Source: a virus. From it: DNA of 46,764 bases. Numbering within the stretch: the stretch's first letter is position 1; each line of letters opens with the position of its first letter. Positions 15,537 to 23,649 of this stretch are shown here, one piece after another. The stretch spans positions 1 to 46,764 of the IMG/VR virus record IMGVR_UViG_3300018481_000031. The stretch is one strand, 5' to 3'. Made by a program: the position numbers and the translations under genes. The notes beneath the pieces were generated by a model, which ran no database searches, was not told where the DNA came from, and was given only the letters and a program-made list of their open reading frames with translations.

Positions 15537-16776
15537 TGGTGGTCCCCGCCTGCAGTTCCAAAATCTGAGCGCCGGTGAGCTCGTTCGAAGCGATCAGGAA
15601 GTCGAGCCGGTCGTCGACGCTTCCGTAGAGCTCGGCGGCAAGGTCGATGATCGTGCGGTTGCGGTCGAGCACTACGCGGCGCTCTACGGCCAGTGAGAAC
15701 GAAACCTGAATCAAGTATCCACCGACGAGCGCAACCGCCTGCTGCAGCGCCTGATAGGCGGCGCCGGGGTCGATTTGCCCGACGGCGGCAAAGCCATCGT
15801 CACGCCAAGCGACGAGCCGATCAAACTGAGCGAAGACAGCATCAGCGGCCGCGAGCGCGTCGGGCTTTGCCGGGAACGTGTGCTCAGCGACTGACCGCAC
15901 GCTACCGGCTACCGCACTCATCGCAAACAGGTCGCTGGTATGGAAGGCATTCGACAAGCGGAGCCGCGTGCCGGCGAGCTCTGCGTTGAACGAGTTCACG
16001 AACGGCGTTCCAAAGATGCGATTGGCCAAACGTCGATAGCCATCGAGCCGCATCTCTATCCCTATTTGGGCGAGCGCAGGTGCCTTGATGAGGTTCGACA
16101 CCTGCAGCGCGAGCGCAAGCGGTTGGCCCACGAGCACGTCGAGGTTGTAGTTCAGCGCCTGTTGGTGATCGCGGAACGCTCGATTGACGACTGTGACGCC
16201 ACCGGCGATGGCGCCCAGGGCGTCGCTTACGACACGCAAGAGGCTCCGCGTGGTCGACTTCATGGCCACGCGTGCGGCCGACGTGCGCAGGTCGGTTAGT
16301 TCGCCGAACTGCACCGACAGGGTGGCGTCGACCACATCGAGCGCTGCGATCAGCTCATTGCGCGGGTCGCTCTGGCTCGATGGGTAGAGCGCACCAATGG
16401 TCGTCCAGAAGGTGACTTCGAGAACGCTTTGGTTCGCTCCGCTCTTCAGATCATCACGGCGAGTTATGGAGCCAAAGGCAATCGCGTCAAACGACCCGTA
16501 AAGCGGATGCTCGAGTCTGCCCGGACCATGCTCGAGCAGCGCAAGCTCGAAGACGGTGGCTTCGAGGTCGTGCGTGGGCCCCGCGAAGTAGCAGCGTAGC
16601 GGGTACTTCCGCGCACCGAAACCATTGTCCTGGACGTACGCGCCTTCCACGTCTGGGAACTCAAAGGCCGTCGTACGTTTGTTGACCTCGCGCCCAACAT
16701 CTTCGTACTGGAAGCGCAGACGCGTGCCACTCGGTGGCGTATAGGCCGCCTCGCGCACCCGATTTTCCCACCCCAT
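15520..16776 (-). CDS. DNA circularisation protein N-terminus family (Mu gp43-like)
   Basis: A 418-residue protein with the pattern R-E-A-A-Y-T-P-P-S-G-T-R-L-R-F-Q-Y-E-D-V, then T-A-F-E-F-P and Y-V-Q-D-N-G-F-G-A-R-K-Y-P-L-R-C-Y-F-A-G. This is the N-terminal region of the family called DNA circulation protein, Mu gp43 (N). Despite the name it acts in tail assembly near the baseplate hub. It shares one base with the stop of the tape measure gene (TGATG). The gene order tape measure, gp43, gp44, gp45 equals that of Mu. Confidence 0.85.
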   Translation of the reverse strand: MGWENRVREAAYTPPSGTRLRFQYEDVGREVNKRTTAFEFPDVEGAYVQDNGFGARKYPLRCYFAGPTHDLEATVFELALLEHGPGRLEHPLYGSFDAIAFGSITRRDDLKSGANQSVLEVTFWTTIGALYPSSQSDPRNELIAALDVVDATLSVQFGELTDLRTSAARVAMKSTTRSLLRVVSDALGAIAGGVTVVNRAFRDHQQALNYNLDVLVGQPLALALQVSNLIKAPALAQIGIEMRLDGYRRLANRIFGTPFVNSFNAELAGTRLRLSNAFHTSDLFAMSAVAGSVRSVAEHTFPAKPDALAAADAVFAQFDRLVAWRDDGFAAVGQIDPGAAYQALQQAVALVGGYLIQVSFSLAVERRVVLDRNRTIIDLAAELYGSVDDRLDFLIASNELTGAQILELQAGTTIAYYL

Positions 16777-18884
16777 TAGAACGCGCCAGACTGCTGCAAA
16801 CGGATGCCAATGCCGGGCGTACTCGGCTTCTTCGACATGACGGCTTTACCTGTTGTGTCGCGGATGGTGAGTTCGGACTTGCTGGTGGTCGTCGTCTCGC
16901 TGATCGAACTCGCAACACGCGCCTGTGGACTCACGACTTGTGGTTCGGCAGGAGCACCAGCGCCGGCGCTTTCGTTCTCTTCGTTCGTGCCGAGCGTGTC
17001 ACGGCCAACAGAGCGCACCTTGTCGATGGCCCAGCTGATCTTGTCGAACACGGGACCGAGCACCGACAGAAACGTGTCTTTGATGCCCTGCCAGAGGTTC
17101 GCAAAGAAGGTGCCGACCGCACTCCATGCCGTGATGAGAGCGCCGATGACGGTGTTGGCAATACTAAGCAGGAAGTCGAACGCAACCTGCGCTGCACCGC
17201 GAATGCCTTCCCAAAGCATCCCAAAGAACGCGCCGACCGGCTGCCACGCTTGCACCACCCAGGCGGCTACGCCGATCCAGAAATCGAACACGGGTTTCAG
17301 GGCTGCAAGAATCGGCGAGACGATGAGCGTCACCAAGCCGACGTACGTCTCGAACGCGGCCGTCAGGAAAGTCTTCACAGGCTCCCAAATTGCGGAGAAG
17401 ACGCCGCCTATCGAGCTCGCAATGCGCGATGCGATGTCGGTGATCCCGCTCCACAGGTCGGAGAAGAACCCAGAGATCTCAGGCCAGAAAGCGAGGATGA
17501 GCGCGATTGCGCCGACAATGGCGATAGCGATCAGCGAGATCGGACTTGCGTCTATCGCTGCGCTCAGGAGCCACACCGCGCCCGTCCACACTTTCACCGC
17601 GAGCGCCGCTGCCGTGATGACGGCGACGACGGTGCCGATGCGTCGACCCCACGTCACAATCGATTCGATGTTGTCTGCGATGGCCTTAAAGAATGCACCG
17701 ACGTTCTGACTGATGAGCTCGCGGTTTTTGTCGATCCATTCGGTCATGCCTTGCGTGATGCCGCGAAGGCCGCTGCTCTGCGCAGAGTACGCATCGATCG
17801 CGATCGTCTTGATGCTCTCACTCATCTTGTCGAGGTCGCCAGTCAGCGTAGCCATGCGCAGGTCGGACATCTTCTTGGCGGTGCCAGTGGCATGGTCGAG
17901 GTCTTCGACCAGTTCACCGTACTTGCCGCTCTCGAACAGCCCCTTCAAGTTGATCGCTGCCTTCTGACCGCGCAGGCCAACGAGGTCCGCAAAGAATGCG
18001 AGTTGCTCCATGTTGCCGCCCGCTCCCTTGCCTGCTTTCACGAGCTCGCCGAGTACGAGCGCCGGAGACTTCATGTTGCCAGCCGCATCCTTGAAGCTGA
18101 TTTTTAGCTTCTTCATCTTGGCGGCAATCGCATCACTGGGCTTGGCCATCATCGTCAACATGGTCGCGGTCGCACTACCGGCTTCCGAGGCATCAAGACC
18201 CGCGTCCTGCAGAGAAGCCACCATGGCCACGGCGTCGTTCAGCGGAATCTTGAGCTGCTTCGCGACAGGCCCGACCTTCGACATGCTCTCGGCGAGCGAG
18301 CCAATCGAGCTCGCGGTTTTGACAGACGCAAGCGCTAGTACATCGGCAACGTTGGTCGCCTGAGAGACGTCGATGCCCATGCCTTTCATCACCGCACTCA
18401 CGGCGGCCGACGTCTCGACCAGATCCTCGCCAGCCGCTGCGGCCGCATACGTCATGCCCTCGATGCCTGCGAGCGCTTCTGCTTCGGTAAAGCCGCCCTT
18501 GGCCATGGCTTCCATGGCACCAGCCACATCCGTAGCGCTGAACTGCGTTGCGGCACCGAGCTCGAGCGCCTTCTTTTCGAGCGCACCGATCTCTCCGCGC
18601 GTCTTCAAATACGCAGCCCCGAGGTTGGCCATCTGTTGCTCAAACTCCATGCCCGGCTTGGCTGCGAGTGCGAGACCCGCACCCGCTGCGGTGAACGCGG
18701 CCGCGGCACCGATGCCGACCTTCTTCATGCCGCCGAGCCAGTGGTCAGCAGCCTTATCTAGATCCTTGATTCCTTTCTCGGCAGACTTGACGAACCGCTG
18801 CATCCCCGACTGCATGCGCGCGACGGGTGCAGTCATCTTGTCGACGGCCTTGAAGATAGCTTCGACGGAAAACCGGCTGGCCAT
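16776..18884 (-). CDS. tail tape measure protein
   Basis: From ATG 18884, preceded by AGGTAGG, the protein has 702 residues, the longest gene of the tail block except the fibre. Residues 50-190 carry the TP901-type tape measure core (GMEFEQQMANLGA, then ATQFSATDVAGAMEAMAKGGF). Two to three hydrophobic segments lie at about 415-470, and amphipathic helices follow. The protein sets tail length and may help DNA enter the cell. With about 700 residues a tail of roughly 100 nm would follow from the usual 0.15 nm per residue. It comes right after the frameshifted chaperone. Confidence 0.9.
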   Translation of the reverse strand: MASRFSVEAIFKAVDKMTAPVARMQSGMQRFVKSAEKGIKDLDKAADHWLGGMKKVGIGAAAAFTAAGAGLALAAKPGMEFEQQMANLGAAYLKTRGEIGALEKKALELGAATQFSATDVAGAMEAMAKGGFTEAEALAGIEGMTYAAAAAGEDLVETSAAVSAVMKGMGIDVSQATNVADVLALASVKTASSIGSLAESMSKVGPVAKQLKIPLNDAVAMVASLQDAGLDASEAGSATATMLTMMAKPSDAIAAKMKKLKISFKDAAGNMKSPALVLGELVKAGKGAGGNMEQLAFFADLVGLRGQKAAINLKGLFESGKYGELVEDLDHATGTAKKMSDLRMATLTGDLDKMSESIKTIAIDAYSAQSSGLRGITQGMTEWIDKNRELISQNVGAFFKAIADNIESIVTWGRRIGTVVAVITAAALAVKVWTGAVWLLSAAIDASPISLIAIAIVGAIALILAFWPEISGFFSDLWSGITDIASRIASSIGGVFSAIWEPVKTFLTAAFETYVGLVTLIVSPILAALKPVFDFWIGVAAWVVQAWQPVGAFFGMLWEGIRGAAQVAFDFLLSIANTVIGALITAWSAVGTFFANLWQGIKDTFLSVLGPVFDKISWAIDKVRSVGRDTLGTNEENESAGAGAPAEPQVVSPQARVASSISETTTTSKSELTIRDTTGKAVMSKKPSTPGIGIRLQQSGAF

Positions 18885-18891
18885 CGAGAAC

Positions 18892-19556
18892 CTACCTTCG
18901 TCGGCGCGGCACACGCGGTATTGGCGCTGCGCCTTTGGGGTTGGTGTGCTGGCGGAGTTCGCCGCGTAGGCCGCTATAGAAGAAACGAATCTCAGCCATG
19001 CTCAGCGTGCGCGCGTCGGGCAGTCCCGGATAGTCGCGGCAGATCTGCAAGAGCATCTCACCGTAGACGGGAAGGAGTTTGTGGCCAGACGATTCGTGGG
19101 TTTTTGGTAGATGCGCGTCGGCGCCGTCTCGCACGAGCGGGGTCGACGCGTTCAACCCAAAAAAAGAGTCACGAGCGTGCGACAGACCTTGAAGTCGCGG
19201 TTCGGCAGTTTCGAAAAAGTCGCGGCTGGCTGACGCGTCATGTCCGCCATGATGGCGACCAGCTTCGCGACGTCCTGCCCCCTCTTCTTATTGTCCATCG
19301 CCATGAACGTCGCGCCCGTGGGCTCGTAGAAGGTGATTCGCTCGCCACCGCTCAGCGTGTAGACAGGCTGTCCATTCTCGTCGACGACGAGCGAACCTCG
19401 TTCCATCGCGCGTACGATGATGTGCTTCGCTTCTTCGAAACTTCTCGTGTCGTCGACGTCCATTCGCGACGTGTCGATGTCGAGATCCATTGCTTCGATG
19501 AAACGCTCGAACTCCTGCTCGGCTACTTCAGTGGCTACCTTCTGCTGCTCGTGCAT
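18892..19556 (-). CDS. tail-assembly chaperone, -1 frameshift product
   Basis: A second frame runs from the slippery site to a stop at 18892 and has no proper start of its own (its first start-like codon is TTG 19155). A -1 shift on T-TTT-TTG at 19158-19164 would join 133 residues of the short form to glycine plus 87 residues of this frame, about 221 in total. The extension has a charged part and the helix LPDARTLSMAEIRFFYSGL. Such gpG/gpGT-like pairs precede the tape measure in most long-tailed phages. Inferred from sequence and position. Confidence 0.75.
19152..19556 (-). CDS. tail-assembly chaperone, short form
   Basis: The unshifted product has 134 residues, is acidic at the N-terminus and predicted mostly helical, with a beta-type centre (GERITFYEPTGATFMAM), and ends ...T-L-F-L-G just after the slippery run. 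Short forms of this kind bind the tape measure during tail assembly and are made in excess over the shifted form. AGGAGG precedes ATG 19556 by three bases. It lies 22 bases downstream of the tRNA gene. Assignment rests mainly on position and frameshift signal. Confidence 0.75.
   Translation of the reverse strand: MHEQQKVATEVAEQEFERFIEAMDLDIDTSRMDVDDTRSFEEAKHIIVRAMERGSLVVDENGQPVYTLSGGERITFYEPTGATFMAMDNKKRGQDVAKLVAIMADMTRQPAATFSKLPNRDFKVCRTLVTLFLG
19158..19164 (-). promoter_or_regulatory. slippery heptamer T-TTT-TTG
   Basis: In the zero frame the codons are CTT TTT TTG GGT TGA. The heptamer fits X-XXY-YYZ with X and Y both T, so both tRNAs can re-pair after a one-base backward slip. The zero-frame stop follows one codon later and the -1 frame is open for 88 codons. 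This is the expected site for the programmed shift of the tail chaperone. Confidence 0.75.
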
Positions 19557-19578
19557 GGGCCTCCTGCGAACATGTGTT

Positions 19579-19653
19579 TGGTAGCGGGCCTTGGAGTCGA
19601 ACCAAGTATCTGCGGGTTATGAGCCCGCCGAGATGCCGTTTCTCTAGCCCGCC
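19579..19653 (-). tRNA. tRNA with CAU anticodon (Met, or Ile if modified)
   Basis: A complete cloverleaf of 75 bases including encoded CCA can be folded by hand. The acceptor stem GGCGGGC/GCCCGCT has a single G-U end pair. The D arm is GAGA/TCTC with GG in the loop, the anticodon stem GCGGG/CCCGC has loop CTCATAA, and the T arm CTTGG/CCAAG has loop TTCGACT. CAU reads Met codons, or AUA Ile if the C is lysidylated. G1-U72 instead of a C-A mismatch argues against an initiator tRNA. The gene lies within the late operon, between tube and chaperone genes, and would be cut out of the mRNA. Confidence 0.9.
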
Positions 19654-19661
19654 AAAAGATC

Positions 19662-19696
19662 GAGGGCGCCCGCAACACGCAGGAACGGGCGCCCTC
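19662..19696 (-). terminator. hairpin terminator between tail tube gene and tRNA
   Basis: GAGGGCGCCCG (19662-19672) and CGGGCGCCCTC (19686-19696) are perfect 11-bp arms around a 13-base loop. In the leftward direction the hairpin is followed by GATCTTTT, a short U-tract. It should stop part of the transcripts leaving the tube gene, which is normally needed in large amount. Readthrough would still supply the tRNA and chaperone. Confidence 0.7.
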
Positions 19697-19737
19697 TCAC
19701 TCCCATCACGAAGCGCCGGGGCGCCTCACGGTGGCTC

Positions 19738-20130
19738 CTATTGTTTGGTCAACTTGCCCGGTCCCATGAGGGAGCATCCGAGCGTGCTGTTCTGCGAAGA
19801 TCCTTCGACCGCATCGGTGACGATGCCGCGTCCGGAATACGTGGCACCTGATGCGAAAGTCACCGACATCGAATAGAACCCGTCGGGGTCAGCGTCCTTA
19901 CCGTCGGCGATGTCCTGCAAAAACTCTTGATCCCCACGTACATCGTCGATCGCGAGCGTCAAGCCGGTGATGGCCCAACCGACGCGCGTCTTGACGACGC
20001 GACCCGTACCATCGCCGTTCATCTGCACTTCGTTTTCGAACCCGCCGAACTTGCGAGTCGCATCCGCGTCGGCTGCGACGGCAAAGCCGCGACCGCGAAT
20101 CTCCACTGCTTCAATGCTTCCACCTGACAT
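19738..20130 (-). CDS. tail tube protein, Mu gp40-like
   Basis: A 130-residue protein directly after the sheath gene, with strong ribosome site AGGGGGGAG before ATG 20130. The pattern V-E-I-R-G-R-G-F-A-V-A-A-D-A-D-A, then G-F-E-N-E-V-Q-M-N-G-D-G-T, then S-V-T-F-A-S-G-A-T-Y-S-G-R-G matches myophage tube proteins of the Mu gp40 type, which stack as rings inside the sheath. Length is normal for the family. A terminator follows it, in keeping with high expression. Confidence 0.85.
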   Translation of the reverse strand: MSGGSIEAVEIRGRGFAVAADADATRKFGGFENEVQMNGDGTGRVVKTRVGWAITGLTLAIDDVRGDQEFLQDIADGKDADPDGFYSMSVTFASGATYSGRGIVTDAVEGSSQNSTLGCSLMGPGKLTKQ

Positions 20131-20171
20131 GGTTCAGACTCCCCCCTAATGATTGGACCGAGCGCGACCGT

Positions 20172-21947
20172 TCACACGCCGGGCGTCTGCGTGCCGAAGT
20201 AGAAGCCGAACGAAAGGGGCGTGCTGACGATGTTGGTGTTGCCCGAAAGCTGCACTTCGACCTCGACGTCAAGGCGCTTCGGATTCTGAGTGCTGATCGC
20301 CGCGGTGGTCTTCTTCTTCGCGACTTCAGGATCGCTGATGATCGCCTCGAGTCCGAGGTTGTCGAGCATCGCGTTCGCTTCCGCCACGGCGGCGCGCGGC
20401 TTGCGCGCGGCTCGGTTGACTGTTGGCTGATCGTTCGGAATGAGCGGCGCGCCATTCCAGTCATCACGCTCGAAGCGAAGCGCCATATTGAAAATCACGT
20501 TCTGCAACTTCACGATGTCGCAGACGTAGCGATAACCGGGAGGATCTTCGCCGGTGGGTCGATAGAACGTCACGATGTCAGACAGGTTGACCACGCCGTC
20601 TTTGACTTCGATCGTCGAGCTACCGGCCTTCAAGGCAAGGTCGCGGTTCAGGTAGTCCCACTGCACGTCGTCCGCGCCCGGGATAAGACCCGTCGCGCGC
20701 TGCGAGCCGTAGTCGACGGGCGGGTTGTTGTTGGCGACCTTCGCGATGCGCGCGACCTGGCGCGCGGCGACGACGAACGGCAGATCTTCGGAGCCCGGTG
20801 AAACGAGCTGCCCATTGACTTTATCAGTGCGGCGCGAACTACTGATGGCCGTTGCCTCGGCGCGGTCGGCAATCGTGTTGCCCGTGAACGCGACGAACGG
20901 CTTGCGCACCGTATCTCCCCAACGACCTTCACCCACCGTCGCAATGGCATCGAGCGCCGTCGTGTCGCTGATGTTCAGAGCGTTGACGACAAACGTCTCC
21001 CAGACGTTACCGAACTGCGCGAGCGCGGGCCCTACGCTCGGATTCACCAGGCCCCCAGTAGGCTGTGTGAACGCGAAGGTGACGCCGTAGCTATCGCCCT
21101 CGACGCCAAGGCGAATCGCGTTGGCGCTTTCACCCTTCCACTTCGACATCAGGCTCAGCTTCGTCGCGGCAACGATGATCGTAAAACTGTCACCGACCGC
21201 AAAGTTGGTCGCGCCATCCGTGATCGTGAACTGCAGGCCACCCGTATTGATGACCGTCGCGCCTGCCGGGCCAGGAGTCATCGTCACATTCGATGAGACG
21301 ACATTCCCGTCGGGATCGGTGAGCTTGAAGACGCCGCCATCAGCCACCGCCGTGACGAGCGTGAGCTTGTACGCGCCGGGGCGCGGCGTGCCCGTCACAG
21401 ACGGCGCTGTGACTGTCCCGTTTCCCGTGTTGGTGCCTGGCTGCGACGTGACGGTGCCGTAAGTGGGCAGCGCCGTGGCCGGCATTTCGAGCACCGACGC
21501 GATGGCATTCATCATCGCGCCAATGATGTGCGAGACGCTCGCGCCCACCGGAATCACGAAGGGCGCCGAGTAGACGTTCCCCACGCGCACGCGATAGGAC
21601 GCTGCCTTGGTCTGTGTGCCGACTGGCGTGATGTCACCCGTCGCGGCAGAGCTGCCAGGCGCCTGCTGCAGCAGAAAAACGTCGACCGGAACGGTTCCCA
21701 CGCCGTCGCCATTGGCGGGAAGGAGCTGCCGCACAATGTGGTGCGCAGGCGAGCCATAGCCAGCCTTGTTACCGACCTCGGTGGCGCTGCCAGCTGTGAA
21801 CTTTTTGGAGCTGTAGACGGCGTCCGTCGAGCCCTGCGCGAGCACCGCAATGCGTTGCGGTAGAAACAGCACGCGACCTCCACGAAGGTCTTTGAATTCG
21901 GTGCCGATCCCCAGTACGCGGGCGACGGCGGATGCGTCAACGGTCAT
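20172..21947 (-). CDS. tail sheath protein with inserted Ig-like module
   Basis: A 591-residue sheath protein of the Mu gp39 (L) type. The N-terminal part (RIAVLAQGSTDA) and the C-terminal core (GYRYVCDIVKLQNVIFNMALRFE, PLSFGFYFGT) are typical. Residues about 170-262 are extra: P-G-A-Y-K-L-T-L-V-T-A-V-A-D-G-G-V-F-K-L-T-D-P-D-G-N, then F-T-I-T-D-G-A-T-N-F-A-V-G-D-S-F. This beta-sandwich pattern is known from decoration proteins and related surface modules. Sheath contraction drives the tube through the envelope. GGAGTG precedes ATG 21947. Confidence 0.88.
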   Translation of the reverse strand: MTVDASAVARVLGIGTEFKDLRGGRVLFLPQRIAVLAQGSTDAVYSSKKFTAGSATEVGNKAGYGSPAHHIVRQLLPANGDGVGTVPVDVFLLQQAPGSSAATGDITPVGTQTKAASYRVRVGNVYSAPFVIPVGASVSHIIGAMMNAIASVLEMPATALPTYGTVTSQPGTNTGNGTVTAPSVTGTPRPGAYKLTLVTAVADGGVFKLTDPDGNVVSSNVTMTPGPAGATVINTGGLQFTITDGATNFAVGDSFTIIVAATKLSLMSKWKGESANAIRLGVEGDSYGVTFAFTQPTGGLVNPSVGPALAQFGNVWETFVVNALNISDTTALDAIATVGEGRWGDTVRKPFVAFTGNTIADRAEATAISSSRRTDKVNGQLVSPGSEDLPFVVAARQVARIAKVANNNPPVDYGSQRATGLIPGADDVQWDYLNRDLALKAGSSTIEVKDGVVNLSDIVTFYRPTGEDPPGYRYVCDIVKLQNVIFNMALRFERDDWNGAPLIPNDQPTVNRAARKPRAAVAEANAMLDNLGLEAIISDPEVAKKKTTAAISTQNPKRLDVEVEVQLSGNTNIVSTPLSFGFYFGTQTPGV

Positions 21948-21959
21948 CTCTGCACTCCT

Positions 21960-22649
21960 TCAGTGAGGATAGTTCGCGGTGAAATAGATCTGCCCGGTGT
22001 GCCCGTTGCGCTTGACAGACGTCGAGATCAGCTCGAGCGGGACGCCGGTCACCTGCGGCGAAAACTCGCTAAACTCGACCTGCAACGAGATGCGCGCAGC
22101 CCCAATGGACTGCGCAAGTCGATCGTTGGCGCTCGGCTGAAAAGCATCAATCGCGTTGATCCAACGCCGTACTACGACACCACGCATGCCGAGATACGTG
22201 TACGTGGCGGCCATCAGAATATTGCGCACGAGGCGCACTGTGCGATGCGCCCGCATGTTCGCAGCTTGGTCGCCGGGAACATGACCGAGCGTCGCATCTG
22301 CGCTCGCGGCATAGGCGTAACAGTCAACATGATAGATTGCCGTGGCCTTCTGAGACTCGACGACGTTGCTCCCCGTCATGTCGAACGTCAGGCCATTGAA
22401 CCAGACGTTCACCACGCGCGGCGCCTCGTCAGGATTCTCGAGTGTCTCGGGCAGGTCGAGATACTCGTTCCACGGGTCCGAACGTTCCGTGTAGATGTTC
22501 AGCGCCCATTCGTTAGCGGGCTTGCCAGCTGCCATCGCAAGCGCTTTCTGATTGGTCGTCTCCGCGAGCAGGATGGCCGCAATCTCGTCGCGTACGCGTT
22601 CGAAGGTGTCGGTCTTGTCGATCAGCTGATCGATGAGAGGTGCCGACAC
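21960..22649 (-). CDS. probable tail terminator/completion protein, Mu gp37-like position
   Basis: The gene lies just upstream of the sheath gene, where tail terminator genes sit in Mu-like phages. GTG 22649 is preferred over TTG 22655 because GGGG stands at proper spacing. It gives 229 residues: a helical N-terminus (DQLIDKTDTFERVRDEIAAIL), then V-N-V-W-F-N-G-L-T-F and C-Y-A-Y-A-A-S-A-D, and a strand-rich end. It should cap the tail and allow joining to the head. The family call is tentative. Confidence 0.6.
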   Translation of the reverse strand: MSAPLIDQLIDKTDTFERVRDEIAAILLAETTNQKALAMAAGKPANEWALNIYTERSDPWNEYLDLPETLENPDEAPRVVNVWFNGLTFDMTGSNVVESQKATAIYHVDCYAYAASADATLGHVPGDQAANMRAHRTVRLVRNILMAATYTYLGMRGVVVRRWINAIDAFQPSANDRLAQSIGAARISLQVEFSEFSPQVTGVPLELISTSVKRNGHTGQIYFTANYPH

Positions 22650-22651
22650 AT

Positions 22652-23035
22652 TCAACCCCGATAGGCTTCGAGAAGACAGTCGACGCGCCCAAGCACGTAG
22701 TCAGGCATCGCCTGAATGACCTTGAATGCGTGCTCGTTTCCGTGCGCGTCAGCGAAGCGCACCACCCACGGCTTCGAGCCCGCGTCGGCGATGCCCCGTG
22801 GTTCGCCGATACCCGACGTGCGCAAAGGTCCGGTGAGGAGTGAGACGGTGACTCGTCGGCCCACGATCATCACGCCGGTGTCAGGATCGACGGTCTGTCC
22901 GACATCGGCAGCGAGGCCAGCCACGACAACGGATAGACCTTGCGGATTGATGAGCGTCAGGAGCTGGCTGAAACCCGAGACGGTGTCGCTAACGATGCTC
23001 GCGTGATCAGCCTTCGCCAGATCGAGCAGGCTCAC
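22652..23035 (-). CDS. head-tail connector-like protein
   Basis: A 127-residue protein between capsid region and tail terminator. It has a central beta region (GVMIVGRRVTVSLLTGPL) and an end with K-P-W-V-V-R-F-A-D-A-H-G-N-E-H-A-F-K-V-I-Q-A-M-P-D. Small head-tail joining proteins of Mu- and lambda-like phages have this size and place. It overlaps the gene before it by four bases. The role is inferred mainly from gene order. Confidence 0.5.
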   Translation of the reverse strand: MSLLDLAKADHASIVSDTVSGFSQLLTLINPQGLSVVVAGLAADVGQTVDPDTGVMIVGRRVTVSLLTGPLRTSGIGEPRGIADAGSKPWVVRFADAHGNEHAFKVIQAMPDYVLGRVDCLLEAYRG

Positions 23036-23577
23036 GTCTTGGTTTCAGGAGTGGGCGCAGACGATGGCTCTGGCTCTTCCGTTGCCGGGTCCTGCTCATC
23101 GCCAGCCTTTGTCACGATGCCGGCCTTATGCAGCTCTTCGAGGCGCTTCTCGCCGTCGGGCAAGTCCTTCGCACTGATAGGCGAACCGGCTTGAATCATC
23201 TCGCCATGGATCGCTGTGATCGCCTTGCCCGCGGCGACCTTGTATTCGGATTGCTGCTCGGCGTCCGCATTGGTTGCTCCGGGCACCGTTGCACCCGTTT
23301 TGGCAAGCTGCGCGGCTTCGCGCTGTTGCTCTTTGGCCTTTTCCGATTCGCTCAGCACCGGCTTTTGCGAGGTACTCTGCTGATCGGCGGTCGCCGGTGG
23401 TGGCGATGGTTCACCACTGCCAGTGCTCGGGCGAGTTTGCTCGGCGTTACGCAGAGTCGTGAGCAACTCGTTGAGCTGCTGTGAGCTCATCCCGTCGGTG
23501 TTGGGAGCGTCGATTTTCAGTTTTTCAGCCAGGGCCCGCACTTCACCCGCGAGCTTCTCGTCATTTCGATTCGCCAT
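23032..23577 (-). CDS. hydrophilic head-region protein
   Basis: A 181-residue, very polar protein, rich in Ser, Pro, Glu and Gln, with low-complexity parts (SGEPSPPPATADQQSTSQ) and a C-terminal winged-helix-like piece (DGEKRLEELHKAGIVTKAG). It follows the major capsid gene. TTAGGAGAT gives a good ribosome site. It could be a gpFI-like packaging or head-completion helper, which are also acidic and disordered, but that is a guess. Confidence 0.5.
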   Translation of the reverse strand: MANRNDEKLAGEVRALAEKLKIDAPNTDGMSSQQLNELLTTLRNAEQTRPSTGSGEPSPPPATADQQSTSQKPVLSESEKAKEQQREAAQLAKTGATVPGATNADAEQQSEYKVAAGKAITAIHGEMIQAGSPISAKDLPDGEKRLEELHKAGIVTKAGDEQDPATEEPEPSSAPTPETKT

Positions 23578-23649
23578 GAAATGTATCTCCTAATCAGGCG
23601 CGCGCGGCACCGTCGTTGAGCAATCAGGGTCGCTGTGGTGTGGCGTGAG

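Noticed and set aside
16734-18107. Plus-strand open frame of 457 codons
   Set aside because: It lies fully antisense to the tape measure gene, is rich in Arg, His and Asp with no protein-like order, and is explained by GC-rich codon bias of the other strand.
19574-19876. Plus-strand open frame starting over the tRNA
   Set aside because: Its first residues are the reverse reading of a tRNA, a common false frame.
23578-23649. Terminator after the capsid gene
   Set aside because: GCGCGC-rich sequence is present, but no stem with a U-tract could be drawn with confidence.
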